Shown here: in pieces, positions 1-8,445 of the stretch
Numbering within the stretch: position 1 is the first letter of the stretch
Layout: each line of letters opens with the position of its first letter
Assembly (NCBI GenBank): GCA_002423285.1
Contig: DIVF01000024.1
Location: 1 to 64,000 of the forward strand
Origin: Micavibrio sp. UBA6139
GTDB taxonomy: Bacteria > Pseudomonadota > Alphaproteobacteria > Micavibrionales > Micavibrionaceae
Direction of reading: 5' to 3'
DNA length: 64,000 nucleotides
Notes under the pieces: model-generated
Database searches by the model: none
Seen by the model: only the letters and a program-made list of their open reading frames with translations
What the model was told of the DNA's origin: nothing
Position numbers and translations under genes: made by a program

Positions 1-2674
1 CACCACCACCGGAAATATCACCCGCGGTAAAGCAGTTTGCCCCATCTTCATCGCAATACTGGATCGCGCCAATATCACCATGGACATCCAGCGTCAAAAG
101 ACCACTTGGGATAATGTTCGTGGCCGATGATGCGTCAGGATCAATAATGAAACGTCCACCCAGCAGGGCCATCAGATTATTCGTGGTGATATCCACGCCG
201 CTTTGGTCACCCATAAAGATGCCAAAAGAATTTCCTCCGCTGACAGCCGGAGGCGGAGCAATCGAAGGTGCACCCAAACCCAATGCCATAGATTGGGTAC
301 CCGTAACCCGAACCTCATTACCCAACACGATAGACCGATCACCGATGGCTGCTGCATAGCGACCAGTCGCAAAACTATTCACGCCGTTTGCATAGCTATC
401 ACTGCCTGCGGCAAATGAATTTTCGCCACTCGCTACTGTATTGTTACCGAATGCTGCGCTGTAATTTCCAATATTTGCATGATTCCACTGTGTGGCGCTA
501 ACAGCACCCGCACGGAACGCTGCTTTATTCGGAACAAACATCATACGTGTGCCCGCACCCGATACCGGGGTGACTGCGCCTGCACCAAAAATACCTGTAT
601 TCAAGAAGTTGCCGTACGCATGAAGGCTGGCTTGTGGATCATTGATACCAACACCGACAAAACCGGCTGTATAATGAAGACGCGGATCAACGGCTGAAAT
701 ACGCGTCCAGTAACTGCCCGAACCGCCGCCGCCGCCACCCGATGTCCCGATGGTTTCGAAATTGCCCGTAATAGAAGAACAAACCTGCAGCGCGTCACCG
801 CTGGCATAACGGATCGAACCCGCACGGGACAGATCGCAGTTTACATCCGGCACATAACCAATTTTGACCGCACCACTTACATCAAGCGCTGTCGATGGCG
901 CAGCTTCGCCAACACCAACATTACCGAAAGCATCGAGATAGAATTGCGGGCTACCGCCAGTATTTAATGTCAAGCCGCCGCCATTCGGATACAAACCCTG
1001 GCCCGATGTGAACTGGAACGATGATGCACGCGCAAAGCCATCAAACAGACCATCACCGTTAACGGTGAGCGCATCATCATCCAGCGTCATTTCGGATACG
1101 CCGCCGACACCAAAGCCAAGATAATCAGCCCCCGCGTACAGCCCCAGGCCTGACGCGGACCCAAATGTAAATGAAGGAGACGCCGCAGACCCGCTGTTAT
1201 TCGCGATGAAGCGATCGGCAAAAACATCACCATCAATTTCCGCATCGCCATTTACATCCAAAGCCGCGTTTGGATCAGCAACGCCAATCCCGAGATTACC
1301 GCCAGCCTCCAGAATCATTTGCTGTGTGCCACCAGTGAACCAGCGAATATCACCAGAGCCGTAGCCCATATAAGTGGAGTTATCAAACTGGAAGCGGTCT
1401 GCTTCGGCATTACCATTTACATCGAGCATCGCAGACGGAACCCCGCCGATACCAAGCGAACCTGCCGAGCTGTAAATATTGCTACCATAGAGCAGATTAC
1501 CAAGGCGCAACGTTCCGTCACCGCCACCAACGATGCCATGGCCGATGACCATGCTGCTATTGGTGTTCGCAGTCAGTAATGTCGCACCATTACCGATAAC
1601 AAGGTTACCATCGCCGCCCGTCAGGTTCGACGCCGCACCGATACCGATACCAATGTTATTGATTGCGCCGCTTGTCGATGAGTAATTGAGACCCGCGCCA
1701 TCACCAAGGAATAAGGCAGTATCAGCGGTGCTCGCCTTCGCATCACTCAGATCGTCAATTTTTGCAACTGTTGCACCCGCACCACCCAGTGCCACGAAGC
1801 CAATGGTATGATCGCACATCTCAAGAATGGTTGAGGGTGCATAATCCGTCAGGTTCAAACGCAACGCGCCGTTATTGACGAGATTACACTGACCGTCAGG
1901 CAATTCGTTATCGGTTGGCAGCAAGAATAAACCGCCCAAGCCCAGATCAAGGCGGCTATTCTGCGCAAATGTCGCCTGCCCGCCGATTTGACCGGCGCTG
2001 GAGAATTCAACACCACTGCTGAAGGCAACGTTTTTATCGGTGGTGATTGTGTCCGGGTCACCCGACATCAATGACCACAAGCCACCCGCCGCCTCAACCG
2101 CCTCGCTATAGGTGAAGGATAAAATAATATCATCAGACCCAGCGGGTTTATCGATCAGCGTCGTAGCGTTGCTTGGTGTCGCATCCGCCCAGGCATTACA
2201 CTGCGTCTGGAAAACCTTATCAGGACCGGCGGAAATAATAACCATGACCGGATAGGACATGTTGTTACCACCACCCAAACGCGAGCCAGGGCAAGTCGGC
2301 TCGCCGCTCAGCGCGCCCAAATCCCACGCGCAATAACCGTATTTTGTATTCCAAGGATCAAGCTGTGCCGCGCCAATCGCAGCAGGAAGTGCGCCACCGC
2401 CCGTCAGGCCCGCCATGGTATCCGGTGATAAGGGTTCAATTGTTCCATCGCCGTCGCAATCGCCGTTATTGGCTTCCTGCGCTGACCGCACCATCGCCAG
2501 TTTCGATGCAATCTGCATCTGTGTATCGGCTTTTGTCTTTTGGTTGACGGCCATGACCGTGCTGACGGGGCCACGCAACAATGATGTTGTTGCCGCACCC
2601 ACAACGCCGACGAGCGCAACCGCGCCGAAGAGGGCGAAGAAAATATTACCGCGCTCTGACTGGCGCTCCGTCAT
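1..2674 (-). CDS. Giant fibre/adhesin-like surface protein (partial, 3' end missing)
   Basis: The frame is open for 891 codons from the ATG at 2674 to the left edge, so the C-terminus lies outside. A GGGGAG ribosome site precedes the start. The N-terminus (residues about 8-35) is a short polar stretch, then one hydrophobic segment (NIFFALFGAVALVGVVGAAT), suggesting membrane anchoring or a pilin-like signal. The rest is Gly/Asn/Asp-rich. Motifs of the GN(L/V)G(I/V)G...P...LDV(N/S)G type recur near residues 405, 460, 585 and 675, as in tail-fibre-like proteins. Residues about 735-800 hold YadA-head-like repeats (SFAAGSDSYANGVNSFATG and relatives). I infer a trimeric beta-structured surface fibre used for attachment. 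A C-terminal S74-type chaperone domain would fit this class but is not visible here. An alternative is a non-adhesive structural shaft. Confidence 0.8.
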   Translation of the reverse strand, partial: MTERQSERGNIFFALFGAVALVGVVGAATTSLLRGPVSTVMAVNQKTKADTQMQIASKLAMVRSAQEANNGDCDGDGTIEPLSPDTMAGLTGGGALPAAIGAAQLDPWNTKYGYCAWDLGALSGEPTCPGSRLGGGNNMSYPVMVIISAGPDKVFQTQCNAWADATPSNATTLIDKPAGSDDIILSFTYSEAVEAAGGLWSLMSGDPDTITTDKNVAFSSGVEFSSAGQIGGQATFAQNSRLDLGLGGLFLLPTDNELPDGQCNLVNNGALRLNLTDYAPSTILEMCDHTIGFVALGGAGATVAKIDDLSDAKASTADTALFLGDGAGLNYSSTSGAINNIGIGIGAASNLTGGDGNLVIGNGATLLTANTNSSMVIGHGIVGGGDGTLRLGNLLYGSNIYSSAGSLGIGGVPSAMLDVNGNAEADRFQFDNSTYMGYGSGDIRWFTGGTQQMILEAGGNLGIGVADPNAALDVNGDAEIDGDVFADRFIANNSGSAASPSFTFGSASGLGLYAGADYLGFGVGGVSEMTLDDDALTVNGDGLFDGFARASSFQFTSGQGLYPNGGGLTLNTGGSPQFYLDAFGNVGVGEAAPSTALDVSGAVKIGYVPDVNCDLSRAGSIRYASGDALQVCSSITGNFETIGTSGGGGGGSGSYWTRISAVDPRLHYTAGFVGVGINDPQASLHAYGNFLNTGIFGAGAVTPVSGAGTRMMFVPNKAAFRAGAVSATQWNHANIGNYSAAFGNNTVASGENSFAAGSDSYANGVNSFATGRYAAAIGDRSIVLGNEVRVTGTQSMALGLGAPSIAPPPAVSGGNSFGIFMGDQSGVDITTNNLMALLGGRFIIDPDASSATNIIPSGLLTLDVHGDIGAIQYCDEDGANCFTAGDISGGG

Positions 2675-3165
2675 ATTCTTATGACTCCCCGCTCTTGATG
2701 AACGTCAAAAGCATTCCCCGCGATACTGAAAACCCGTCTGGTATCAGACATAAAATTCAAAAAAAATCCCCTGAGGTGCGTGCCTACAAAACCCCGATGA
2801 CTGTTGCAGACACACCTATACAGCATTGATTCTGTCAGAAAAGTATTACCAAAAGCATAATGATACCCCCTGCCTGCTACAGCATAACCACCTGAACATG
2901 CTGCGCTTTTCCGCATTGTATCAAATGCAGTCAATTCGCGGGCGACCCCCGCCAGATGGCACGAAACATCAATCATCAAAGACCAATACAGATGGTAATC
3001 AGCAGCAGAATTGAACACGGAGGTAGGCATTTTTGAATAAAACGCCGGAGGCAAAAGACAACCATCTTCTCAAAAAAAACAAAAGGTCCCTTGAGAAGCA
3101 CGGGAAAACTCTCTATCTATCTTACTGATTTTCTATGATGAATCAACCAATTGACGTAATTTCTT
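2675..3165. other. Intergenic region between fibre gene and exoD-like gene
   Basis: This 491-base gap separates two divergent genes and must hold both promoters. It is AT-richer than its surroundings. A 127-codon minus-strand frame and several short plus-strand frames cross it, but they lack convincing ribosome sites and protein-like composition. I see no tRNA, long repeat or clear terminator. Confidence 0.5.
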
Positions 3166-3777
3166 ATGACAACACGCACCCTATCCAGCCTTTTGGCCGA
3201 TTTACGCACCTCCCTGACCGGGGAGCGGAGCAGCATTGATACCCTGCTGGAAGGGTTGCATGAGCGCGGTTTTGGCGTGGCGATCCTGCTATTTTCCCTG
3301 CCCCTTTCCATTCCCATCCCGAAGCCGCCGGGGCTTAGCACCCTGTTTGGTATTCCCCTTCTTTTGCTGACTGTGCAACAGGCCCTTGGCCGTCACACAT
3401 TATGGATGCCCCGTGTTATCCGCCGCCGCAGCGTATCGAATGAGGGGCTGAGCAAAATCCTCAACCACGCAATTCCATTTACGGAAAAGGTCGAAGGGTT
3501 TTTGCGTCCGCGCCTTGAATGGGTCACGCTGGGGGTGTCATCCCACATCATTGGTCTTATCGGCACGATGTTGGCGGCCTTTATCTGCCTGCCCTTGCCC
3601 GGATCAAATACCGTCCCCGGCATTGCCCTGACCCTGATGGCGGGCGGTGTTATGATGCGTGATGGTCTGTGCGTGATTATTGGCGCGGCCGCCGGGATGG
3701 GCTGGGTGATGGGCTTAAGCGCACTTTACATCATGATCGGACGGGAAGGTTTAAATGCCCTGCACTCACTTATCTAA
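3166..3777 (+). CDS. ExoD-family membrane protein
   Basis: A 203-residue protein matching the exopolysaccharide synthesis ExoD family. The family's opening is present (LLEGLHERGFGVAILLFSLPLSIPIPKPPG), as is the second conserved block (LPLPGSNTVPGIALTLMAGG). Three or four hydrophobic stretches place it in the inner membrane. Family members were linked to exopolysaccharide and alkaline tolerance in rhizobia; the biochemical role is unknown. The ribosome site is weak. The last 23 bases overlap the dsbB gene, which suggests coupled translation. Confidence 0.85.
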   Translation: MTTRTLSSLLADLRTSLTGERSSIDTLLEGLHERGFGVAILLFSLPLSIPIPKPPGLSTLFGIPLLLLTVQQALGRHTLWMPRVIRRRSVSNEGLSKILNHAIPFTEKVEGFLRPRLEWVTLGVSSHIIGLIGTMLAAFICLPLPGSNTVPGIALTLMAGGVMMRDGLCVIIGAAAGMGWVMGLSALYIMIGREGLNALHSLI

Positions 3778-4288
3778 AGTATTCCATGATGCACGTTATG
3801 TCGCGGGGTTGATCATGCTGGCCTCTGCCGGGACACTTGGCGGCGCATTCTTTTTTCAATATGTCATGGGCCTGCAACCTTGCGTGCTGTGCATTTATCA
3901 GCGCATTCCCTATGCCATTACATTTGTACTTGGTTTGATTGCACTGGTTCTGGCCCTGCGTGGCACAAGCATGAAACCATCCGCGTTTTTCATTCTGCTC
4001 TGCGCGCCCATCTTCTTGATTGGCAGCGCCCTTGGCGTCTATCACACCGGCGTTGAACAGCATTGGTGGGTGTCGGTGTTAGAGGCTTGCTCATCCCCCA
4101 CCCTCGCCCTGAACAGCGGCGATTTAAAAGCCCAGCTGGAAAGCACCATGGCGGTGCGCTGTGACGCGATTGCGTGGCAAATGTTCGGAATTTCAATGGC
4201 CGGATATAACGCGCTGATTTCTTTTGGCTTAACGGTCTATAGCGCCGCCGCCGCTCTGCTCATCACCCGCCGCGCAAATGAGTTTTAA
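3755..4288 (+). CDS. dsbB: Disulfide bond formation protein DsbB
   Basis: A 177-residue inner-membrane quinone reductase that would reoxidise DsbA and pass electrons to ubiquinone. Four membrane segments are visible. The first periplasmic loop carries CVLC (Cys43, Cys46) followed by IYQR, as in E. coli DsbB. The second loop carries one Cys in LEACSSP and one in VRCDAI, giving the expected second pair. A GGGAAGG ribosome site lies inside the upstream exoD-like gene, with which it overlaps 23 bases. No dsbA is in view. A copy of the dispersed palindrome follows the stop. Confidence 0.9.
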   Translation: MPCTHLSKVFHDARYVAGLIMLASAGTLGGAFFFQYVMGLQPCVLCIYQRIPYAITFVLGLIALVLALRGTSMKPSAFFILLCAPIFLIGSALGVYHTGVEQHWWVSVLEACSSPTLALNSGDLKAQLESTMAVRCDAIAWQMFGISMAGYNALISFGLTVYSAAAALLITRRANEF

Positions 4289-4300
4289 GAAAAGGGTAAC

Positions 4301-4333
4301 GGGGTTTTAAGTGGGCACTGCCCCCTTAACCCC
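4301..4333. repeat. Dispersed GC-rich palindrome, copy A
   Basis: GGGGTTTTAAGTGGGCA pairs with the CCCCCTTAACCCC side, imperfectly. The outer flanks (AAAGGGTAAC before, TATAGTTTTTTCC after) suggest a longer degenerate palindrome. It lies between dsbB and the convergent small membrane gene, so it could terminate both. Confidence 0.75.
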
Positions 4334-4346
4334 TATAGTTTTTTCC

Positions 4347-4466
4347 TTAAGCGAAAAGACCGGCCAGACCCGTGAGGGCCAGAGCAATGGTGGTGTAGAA
4401 CACGTAGAAGCCAATCGACTCCTTCAATGTGCGGGCCTTGGAAAAATCAAATAAATTACGGAACAT
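4347..4466 (-). CDS. Small membrane protein, 39 residues
   Basis: A start at the ATG at 4466, with a GGGG ribosome site (ATAGGGGTTATTCC), gives a 39-residue protein beginning MFRNLFDFSKARTLKESIGF and ending in a single hydrophobic helix. A longer upstream in-frame start exists but would read through the terminator stem at 4572-4599, so the short form is preferred. It lies behind a second membrane-protein gene on the same strand. Function is not recognised; a small accessory subunit or membrane peptide is possible. Confidence 0.6.
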   Translation of the reverse strand: MFRNLFDFSKARTLKESIGFYVFYTTIALALTGLAGLFA

Positions 4467-4571
4467 GGAATAACCCCTATGGCGTGGTATGGCACGCATC
4501 AAAATATGCTGTAAATAAAGGGGTTTTAGAGCTTCATAGCCTAAAGAGTCAAGAAAATAAGGCAAAAAGAG

Positions 4572-4599
4572 AAGCCGGGGCCCCGCGGAGCCCCGGCTT
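4572..4599 (-). terminator. Intrinsic terminator downstream of the 117-residue membrane protein gene
   Basis: Ten-base perfect arms (AAGCCGGGGC / GCCCCGGCTT) with an eight-base loop. On the minus strand the stem is followed by TCTCTTTTTGCC. It separates the genes at 4627-4980 and 4347-4466, so the downstream gene depends on read-through or its own promoter. Confidence 0.75.
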
Positions 4600-4626
4600 T
4601 CACCTTTTACCACTTAAAACGTGGTG

Positions 4627-4980
4627 TTATTTCCTGCTATCGAATGTGCTGAGCAAGGCGACCGGTATCATCCCCATCATAACGCTGTGTTCCCAGGCCA
4701 GATAGACAGCCAGTATGGTCACCGCGAAGGCGAACAGGTCGTTGCTGAGGCCTTTGCTGAACAGCAGTCCACTGGACAGTAAAAGAACAAAGGCCGAGCC
4801 AATCAATGTATAGGTCTCACCGCCTTCAAAGAAGCTGCCGCCGCCTTCCACGACGCCAAACATCCCCAAGGCATAGACCAGTGTGGTTGCAACACCCACC
4901 AACACCACCGTTTGCACGATGTAGTAAGTGAAAGCATCCCATACCCTTTTCGAATCAAAGTTCATTGTCTTCCCAAACAT
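4627..4980 (-). CDS. Hypothetical multi-pass membrane protein
   Basis: A 117-residue protein with a very strong AAAGGAGG ribosome site seven bases before the ATG. Three hydrophobic segments are visible: about residues 20-40 (VVLVGVATTLVYALGMFG), 60-75 and 80-110. There are no catalytic motifs. The glycine/glutamate loop (VVEGGGSFFEGGETY) lies between segments one and two. The family was not recognised. The strong ribosome site and dedicated terminator suggest a well-expressed gene. Confidence 0.65.
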   Translation of the reverse strand: MFGKTMNFDSKRVWDAFTYYIVQTVVLVGVATTLVYALGMFGVVEGGGSFFEGGETYTLIGSAFVLLLSSGLLFSKGLSNDLFAFAVTILAVYLAWEHSVMMGMIPVALLSTFDSRK

Positions 4981-5013
4981 AACAAACCTCCTTTAAGGTT
5001 TTAAGTCTTCACT

Positions 5014-5592
5014 CTATTGGTCAACCAATTCGGTATCCCAGTAGAGAAAGTCCCCCCAGCTTTTATGCAGAAAGTTCGGGGGGAACCGTCTGCCGTTGGC
5101 CTGCAACTCATACATCGTCGGCTGCCGGGGTTCTGTTGTCGGGAACATGCCGCATTCGCGCGGCAATTTGTTTCCCTTCGTCAGATTACAATCCTGACAT
5201 GCTGTGACGATATTGTCCCAGGCTGTCCGTCCGCCACGCGACCGCGGGATCACATGATCAAACGTCAACTCCTGTGTTCTAAAGGGGTCGCCACAATACT
5301 GGCATTCCCACTGGTCCCTTAGGAACACGTTAAACCGTGTAAAGGCCGGCATTGGTTTGCTCGGCACATATTCTTTCAAGGCGAGGACGCTGGGGAGTCT
5401 GAATTCCTGGGTGGGAGAACGAATGACACGTTCATATTCGGAAACAACGTGAACGGATTCACGTACAATCGCGCGGATTGCATCTTGCCACGATAACACT
5501 GACAGCGGGTAATAACTTAAGGGACGAAAATCCGCGTTCAGGATCAGAGCGGGACATTGCTCCAGAGATGATGTTGCATTCGCTTCAAACAT
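5014..5592 (-). CDS. HNH endonuclease family protein
   Basis: A 192-residue protein with a complete HNH core near residues 95-145: zinc-binding CQYC, then FDHVIPRSRGG with the catalytic HV pair, then DNIVTACQDCNLTKGN with the second CxxC. The N-terminal portion (ILNADFRPLSYYPLSVLSW) is the usual lead-in of the chromosomal HNH family found in most alphaproteobacteria. Proteins of this type are single-copy housekeeping genes rather than restriction or phage genes; the in vivo substrate is unknown. An AAGGTAAGG-like ribosome site precedes the start. Confidence 0.85.
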   Translation of the reverse strand: MFEANATSSLEQCPALILNADFRPLSYYPLSVLSWQDAIRAIVRESVHVVSEYERVIRSPTQEFRLPSVLALKEYVPSKPMPAFTRFNVFLRDQWECQYCGDPFRTQELTFDHVIPRSRGGRTAWDNIVTACQDCNLTKGNKLPRECGMFPTTEPRQPTMYELQANGRRFPPNFLHKSWGDFLYWDTELVDQ

Positions 5593-5788
5593 GCGCCCTT
5601 ACCTTTAAGACCAAGGGAAGAGACCATCTCTAGATACGGTCGGCATGAGAACTTATGTGGTCTCGCGCTTCGTCTATACATTCATTGTAAGGTAAATTTT
5701 CCTCTATTCCCAATATATTCTAAGGATTCAATCATGCGACGCAGCAAGTATGCATAATAACGACAGGGGTTTATCACCCCCGCACCTT

Positions 5789-6448
5789 CTATTTCTTGCC
5801 GTAAAAAATCTCCTGCAAAAACGCGATGCCGGTTTGAATACCGCTGTCATCAATGCTGTGTGGCAGTCCCGGAACGGTATGACCACCGACAATAAAACCA
5901 GCATTTTCAAGCTGTTGTTTCGCATCATGGTAACGGTTGAGCGGCAATACATTGTCATCTTCACCGTGGATCAGACACACAGGAACCTTTTGAATATCGT
6001 CCTTAATCAACTCTTCGCCGCCCAAAAGTGCGCCCGAATACCCCAGCACACCGGCCAGCTTTTTCGCACGGCGTGGCGCAGTATAAAGGCTCATCATCGT
6101 GCCTTGAGAGAACCCCAAAAGCGCCAAATCAGAATCCTGCAACCCGAACTCCGCTAGAATGTCATCAATATAAGCATTTAATAATGGAACCGTTTCCTTG
6201 ATCCCGGCCAGCATTGCTTCTTGCGTATATTCCTGTAACGAAAACCACTGCCGTCCGAACGGGGCCATGTCATAAGCGTGCGGCGCATCGGGGGACAAGA
6301 ACGCAACATCGGGGAGCGCACGCGCCATATACGGCGCCAGCCCGATCAAATCCTGACCATTCGACCCCACCCCATGCAGCATCAGCACAATTTTCGCTGG
6401 CTTTCCACCCGATGCCGGGCCAAAATTATAGGTGTTCCATTCGGTCAT
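5789..6448 (-). CDS. Alpha/beta-hydrolase, phospholipase/carboxylesterase family
   Basis: A 219-residue cytoplasmic esterase of the phospholipase/carboxylesterase (acyl-protein thioesterase-like) family. Visible features are the oxyanion-hole block LMLHGVGSNGQDL, the nucleophile elbow GFSQG, the acid residue in HGEDDNVLP, and the catalytic His in GLPHSID. Length is typical. The ATG at 6448 is preferred over the in-frame ATG at 6472 because AAAAGGAAT lies at the right distance before it. It is divergent from gluQ, 85 bases away. The substrate is unknown. Confidence 0.88.
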   Translation of the reverse strand: MTEWNTYNFGPASGGKPAKIVLMLHGVGSNGQDLIGLAPYMARALPDVAFLSPDAPHAYDMAPFGRQWFSLQEYTQEAMLAGIKETVPLLNAYIDDILAEFGLQDSDLALLGFSQGTMMSLYTAPRRAKKLAGVLGYSGALLGGEELIKDDIQKVPVCLIHGEDDNVLPLNRYHDAKQQLENAGFIVGGHTVPGLPHSIDDSGIQTGIAFLQEIFYGKK

Positions 6449-6533
6449 GGCTTTAATTCCTTTTGAAAACAATATTACTTTAAATCAATAACGTTTATTC
6501 CATTCAACAACCACATCTTTTAGAATTTTATCC

Positions 6534-7418
6534 ATGATTACAAAATCGCGCTTTGCCCCATCGCCGACCGGTCGCCTGCATCTGGGTCATGCATGGTCTG
6601 CGCTGTTTTCGGCGCAACAGGCACGTAAGCAACAGGGTCAGTTTATCCTGCGGATTGAGGACATTGATCATGGAAGATGCCGCCCGGAATTTATTGATGG
6701 CATTTATGAAGATCTGGAATGGCTGGGCCTCATCTGGGACACCCCCGTTCGCAAACAATCGGAACACATGGTCGAATACGCCAATGCCATTCATACGCTC
6801 GATGCGCTGGGTGTGCTCTACCCGTGCTTTTGCACCCGCAAAGATATTCAGGAAGAAATCGACCGTTCCGGTGCAGCACCGCACGGCCCGGAAGGCGCAC
6901 TCTACCCCGGCACCTGCCGTCATTTGAGCGATGAGGTTCGCACGGAGAAAATCGCCGCTGGCCTTCCCTATGCCCTGCGCCTTGATGTTGAAAAGGCGAT
7001 GGAGCATACGCGCCATACCCTCACCTGGCGCGACCAGTATCAGGGCGAACACGAAGCCACCCCGCAAATTCTGGGTGATGTCGTTCTGGCCAGAAAAGGT
7101 ATGATGGCCAGCTATCACCTCTGTGTCACCTTGGATGATCATTTACAGGGTATAACGCTGGTCACACGTGGTGAAGATTTACTCTATGCCACCCATTTGC
7201 ACCGCCTGCTACAGCACTTACTGAACCTGACCGTCCCCGAATGGGCGCATCATCCATTATTGCTGGATTCTGAGGGAAAACGCTTTGCCAAACGCAATAA
7301 CGCCATGACACTGGAATTCATGCGCAATGACGGCAAGACGCCAGATGATCTTATTCAGACGATCTGGAACAGCCTGCCGGAACACGGTCCATGGCGCCGG
7401 CTTCTGATCGATCTTTAA
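6534..7418 (+). CDS. gluQ: Glutamyl-Q tRNA(Asp) synthetase
   Basis: A 294-residue truncated glutamyl-tRNA-synthetase paralogue that attaches glutamate to the queuosine base of tRNA(Asp). The HIGH-like motif is FAPSPTGRLHLGHA. The four zinc ligands include CFC and CRH. The KMSKS-like loop reads KRFAKRN. It lacks the anticodon-binding domain of GltX and has the usual length of the GluQ family. Its 3' end overlaps the convergent PAP2 gene by 68 bases. Confidence 0.92.
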   Translation: MITKSRFAPSPTGRLHLGHAWSALFSAQQARKQQGQFILRIEDIDHGRCRPEFIDGIYEDLEWLGLIWDTPVRKQSEHMVEYANAIHTLDALGVLYPCFCTRKDIQEEIDRSGAAPHGPEGALYPGTCRHLSDEVRTEKIAAGLPYALRLDVEKAMEHTRHTLTWRDQYQGEHEATPQILGDVVLARKGMMASYHLCVTLDDHLQGITLVTRGEDLLYATHLHRLLQHLLNLTVPEWAHHPLLLDSEGKRFAKRNNAMTLEFMRNDGKTPDDLIQTIWNSLPEHGPWRRLLIDL

Positions 7419-8445
7419 GGGCCAGGCCAACCAGTTTCCAGACAACATAGGTCACGGCCATCCCGACATACCCGTCAATCGCGTAATGCCAGCCCAGATG
7501 AACAGACCCGATCATCATCAAAACCAGATAGACGGTAAAGAAGATGCCCGTCTTGCGTCCATGCGCCCAACCCAGCAATGCAAACAGGAAGGACAGGGAA
7601 ATATGCATACTCGGCATCGCCGAAATGCCAGAGAACAATGTAATGGAATGATCTTCATACGCGTTCCACAGATAGTCCTGCGCAAATAAATCCCACACCG
7701 GCATGATTTCATTGCTTTGATGCAAAAATGAAATCAACGGCGCAAACGGGTCATCCGGTAAACCTGTCACTGCACCAAAAAAACACGGGCCTGCAGATGA
7801 TAACAATGTCGCCAAAATCGTCCCGTTCAAAATCCACACCAGCATATAGGTGATGAAGAACTGCGCACGCAGATTGGGATTGCGGGTGGAAAAGGCCTGC
7901 CAGTACAAAACGCAGAACTTGGCAACGAACCATGTCTTATAGATAAAGCTGAGAATGGTTGTTAAAAGAGCAATTTTTAGAACCGGAAATAACAATTCCC
8001 ACGGCTGATGTCCGAAATGCAGGGCCGCATCAATTTTTGCAAAAAGCGGATCGAAGGAAAACGGGTTGATTTCCGGGATCATGCTTTTAAAACTGGTAAA
8101 CACCGAAAACATCATCGCAAACAGCAGGACAACCGGAATCCCTTGCGCGATTTTCTGCGGTGTAAAATAGTTATCCCGAAGATCCCGCAAAATGGTCAAG
8201 GTCAAACGTTGGGGGCGGATCATAATCATGATGTAGAATGACCGGTATGAAATCAGCCCCAGAACAAACCACATTGTGCCATATTTCATCGCATTGGAAT
8301 AAAGCTGGGTATGCAATGCCACCGGCCAATCATAATAAGCCGCAACCCCGTACCCGACGGCAATATATGTGGCCGCGATCCCCGCCAGAATTATAAAGAC
8401 GCGAGACATTAAAGAGTCCCGAAACGCATCAACCCATTGCTTCAT
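7351..8445 (-). CDS. PAP2-superfamily phosphatase (PAP2_3/Aur1-like), copy 1
   Basis: A 364-residue multi-pass membrane protein. The start is the ATG at 8445, which overlaps the stop of the upstream paralogue as ATGA. C-terminal PAP2 motifs are visible: SSAGPCFF, then AMPSMHISLSF with a catalytic His, then HLGWHYAIDGY with the second His and Asp. Such proteins act on membrane lipid phosphates or transfer lipid head groups. The last 68 bases run convergently into gluQ, so the C-terminal tail is encoded in an overlap. It probably arose by duplication with the upstream gene. Confidence 0.82.
   Translation of the reverse strand: MKQWVDAFRDSLMSRVFIILAGIAATYIAVGYGVAAYYDWPVALHTQLYSNAMKYGTMWFVLGLISYRSFYIMIMIRPQRLTLTILRDLRDNYFTPQKIAQGIPVVLLFAMMFSVFTSFKSMIPEINPFSFDPLFAKIDAALHFGHQPWELLFPVLKIALLTTILSFIYKTWFVAKFCVLYWQAFSTRNPNLRAQFFITYMLVWILNGTILATLLSSAGPCFFGAVTGLPDDPFAPLISFLHQSNEIMPVWDLFAQDYLWNAYEDHSITLFSGISAMPSMHISLSFLFALLGWAHGRKTGIFFTVYLVLMMIGSVHLGWHYAIDGYVGMAVTYVVWKLVGLALKDRSEAGAMDRVPAGCSRSSE

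Noticed and set aside
1..2674. Prophage tail-fibre gene
   Set aside because: No other phage structural, lysis or integrase gene is near, and the N-terminal hydrophobic segment suggests a cell-surface protein.
2671..3054. A 127-codon minus-strand frame before the fibre gene
   Set aside because: It lacks a ribosome site and its residues look like random translation; it ends beside the fibre start.
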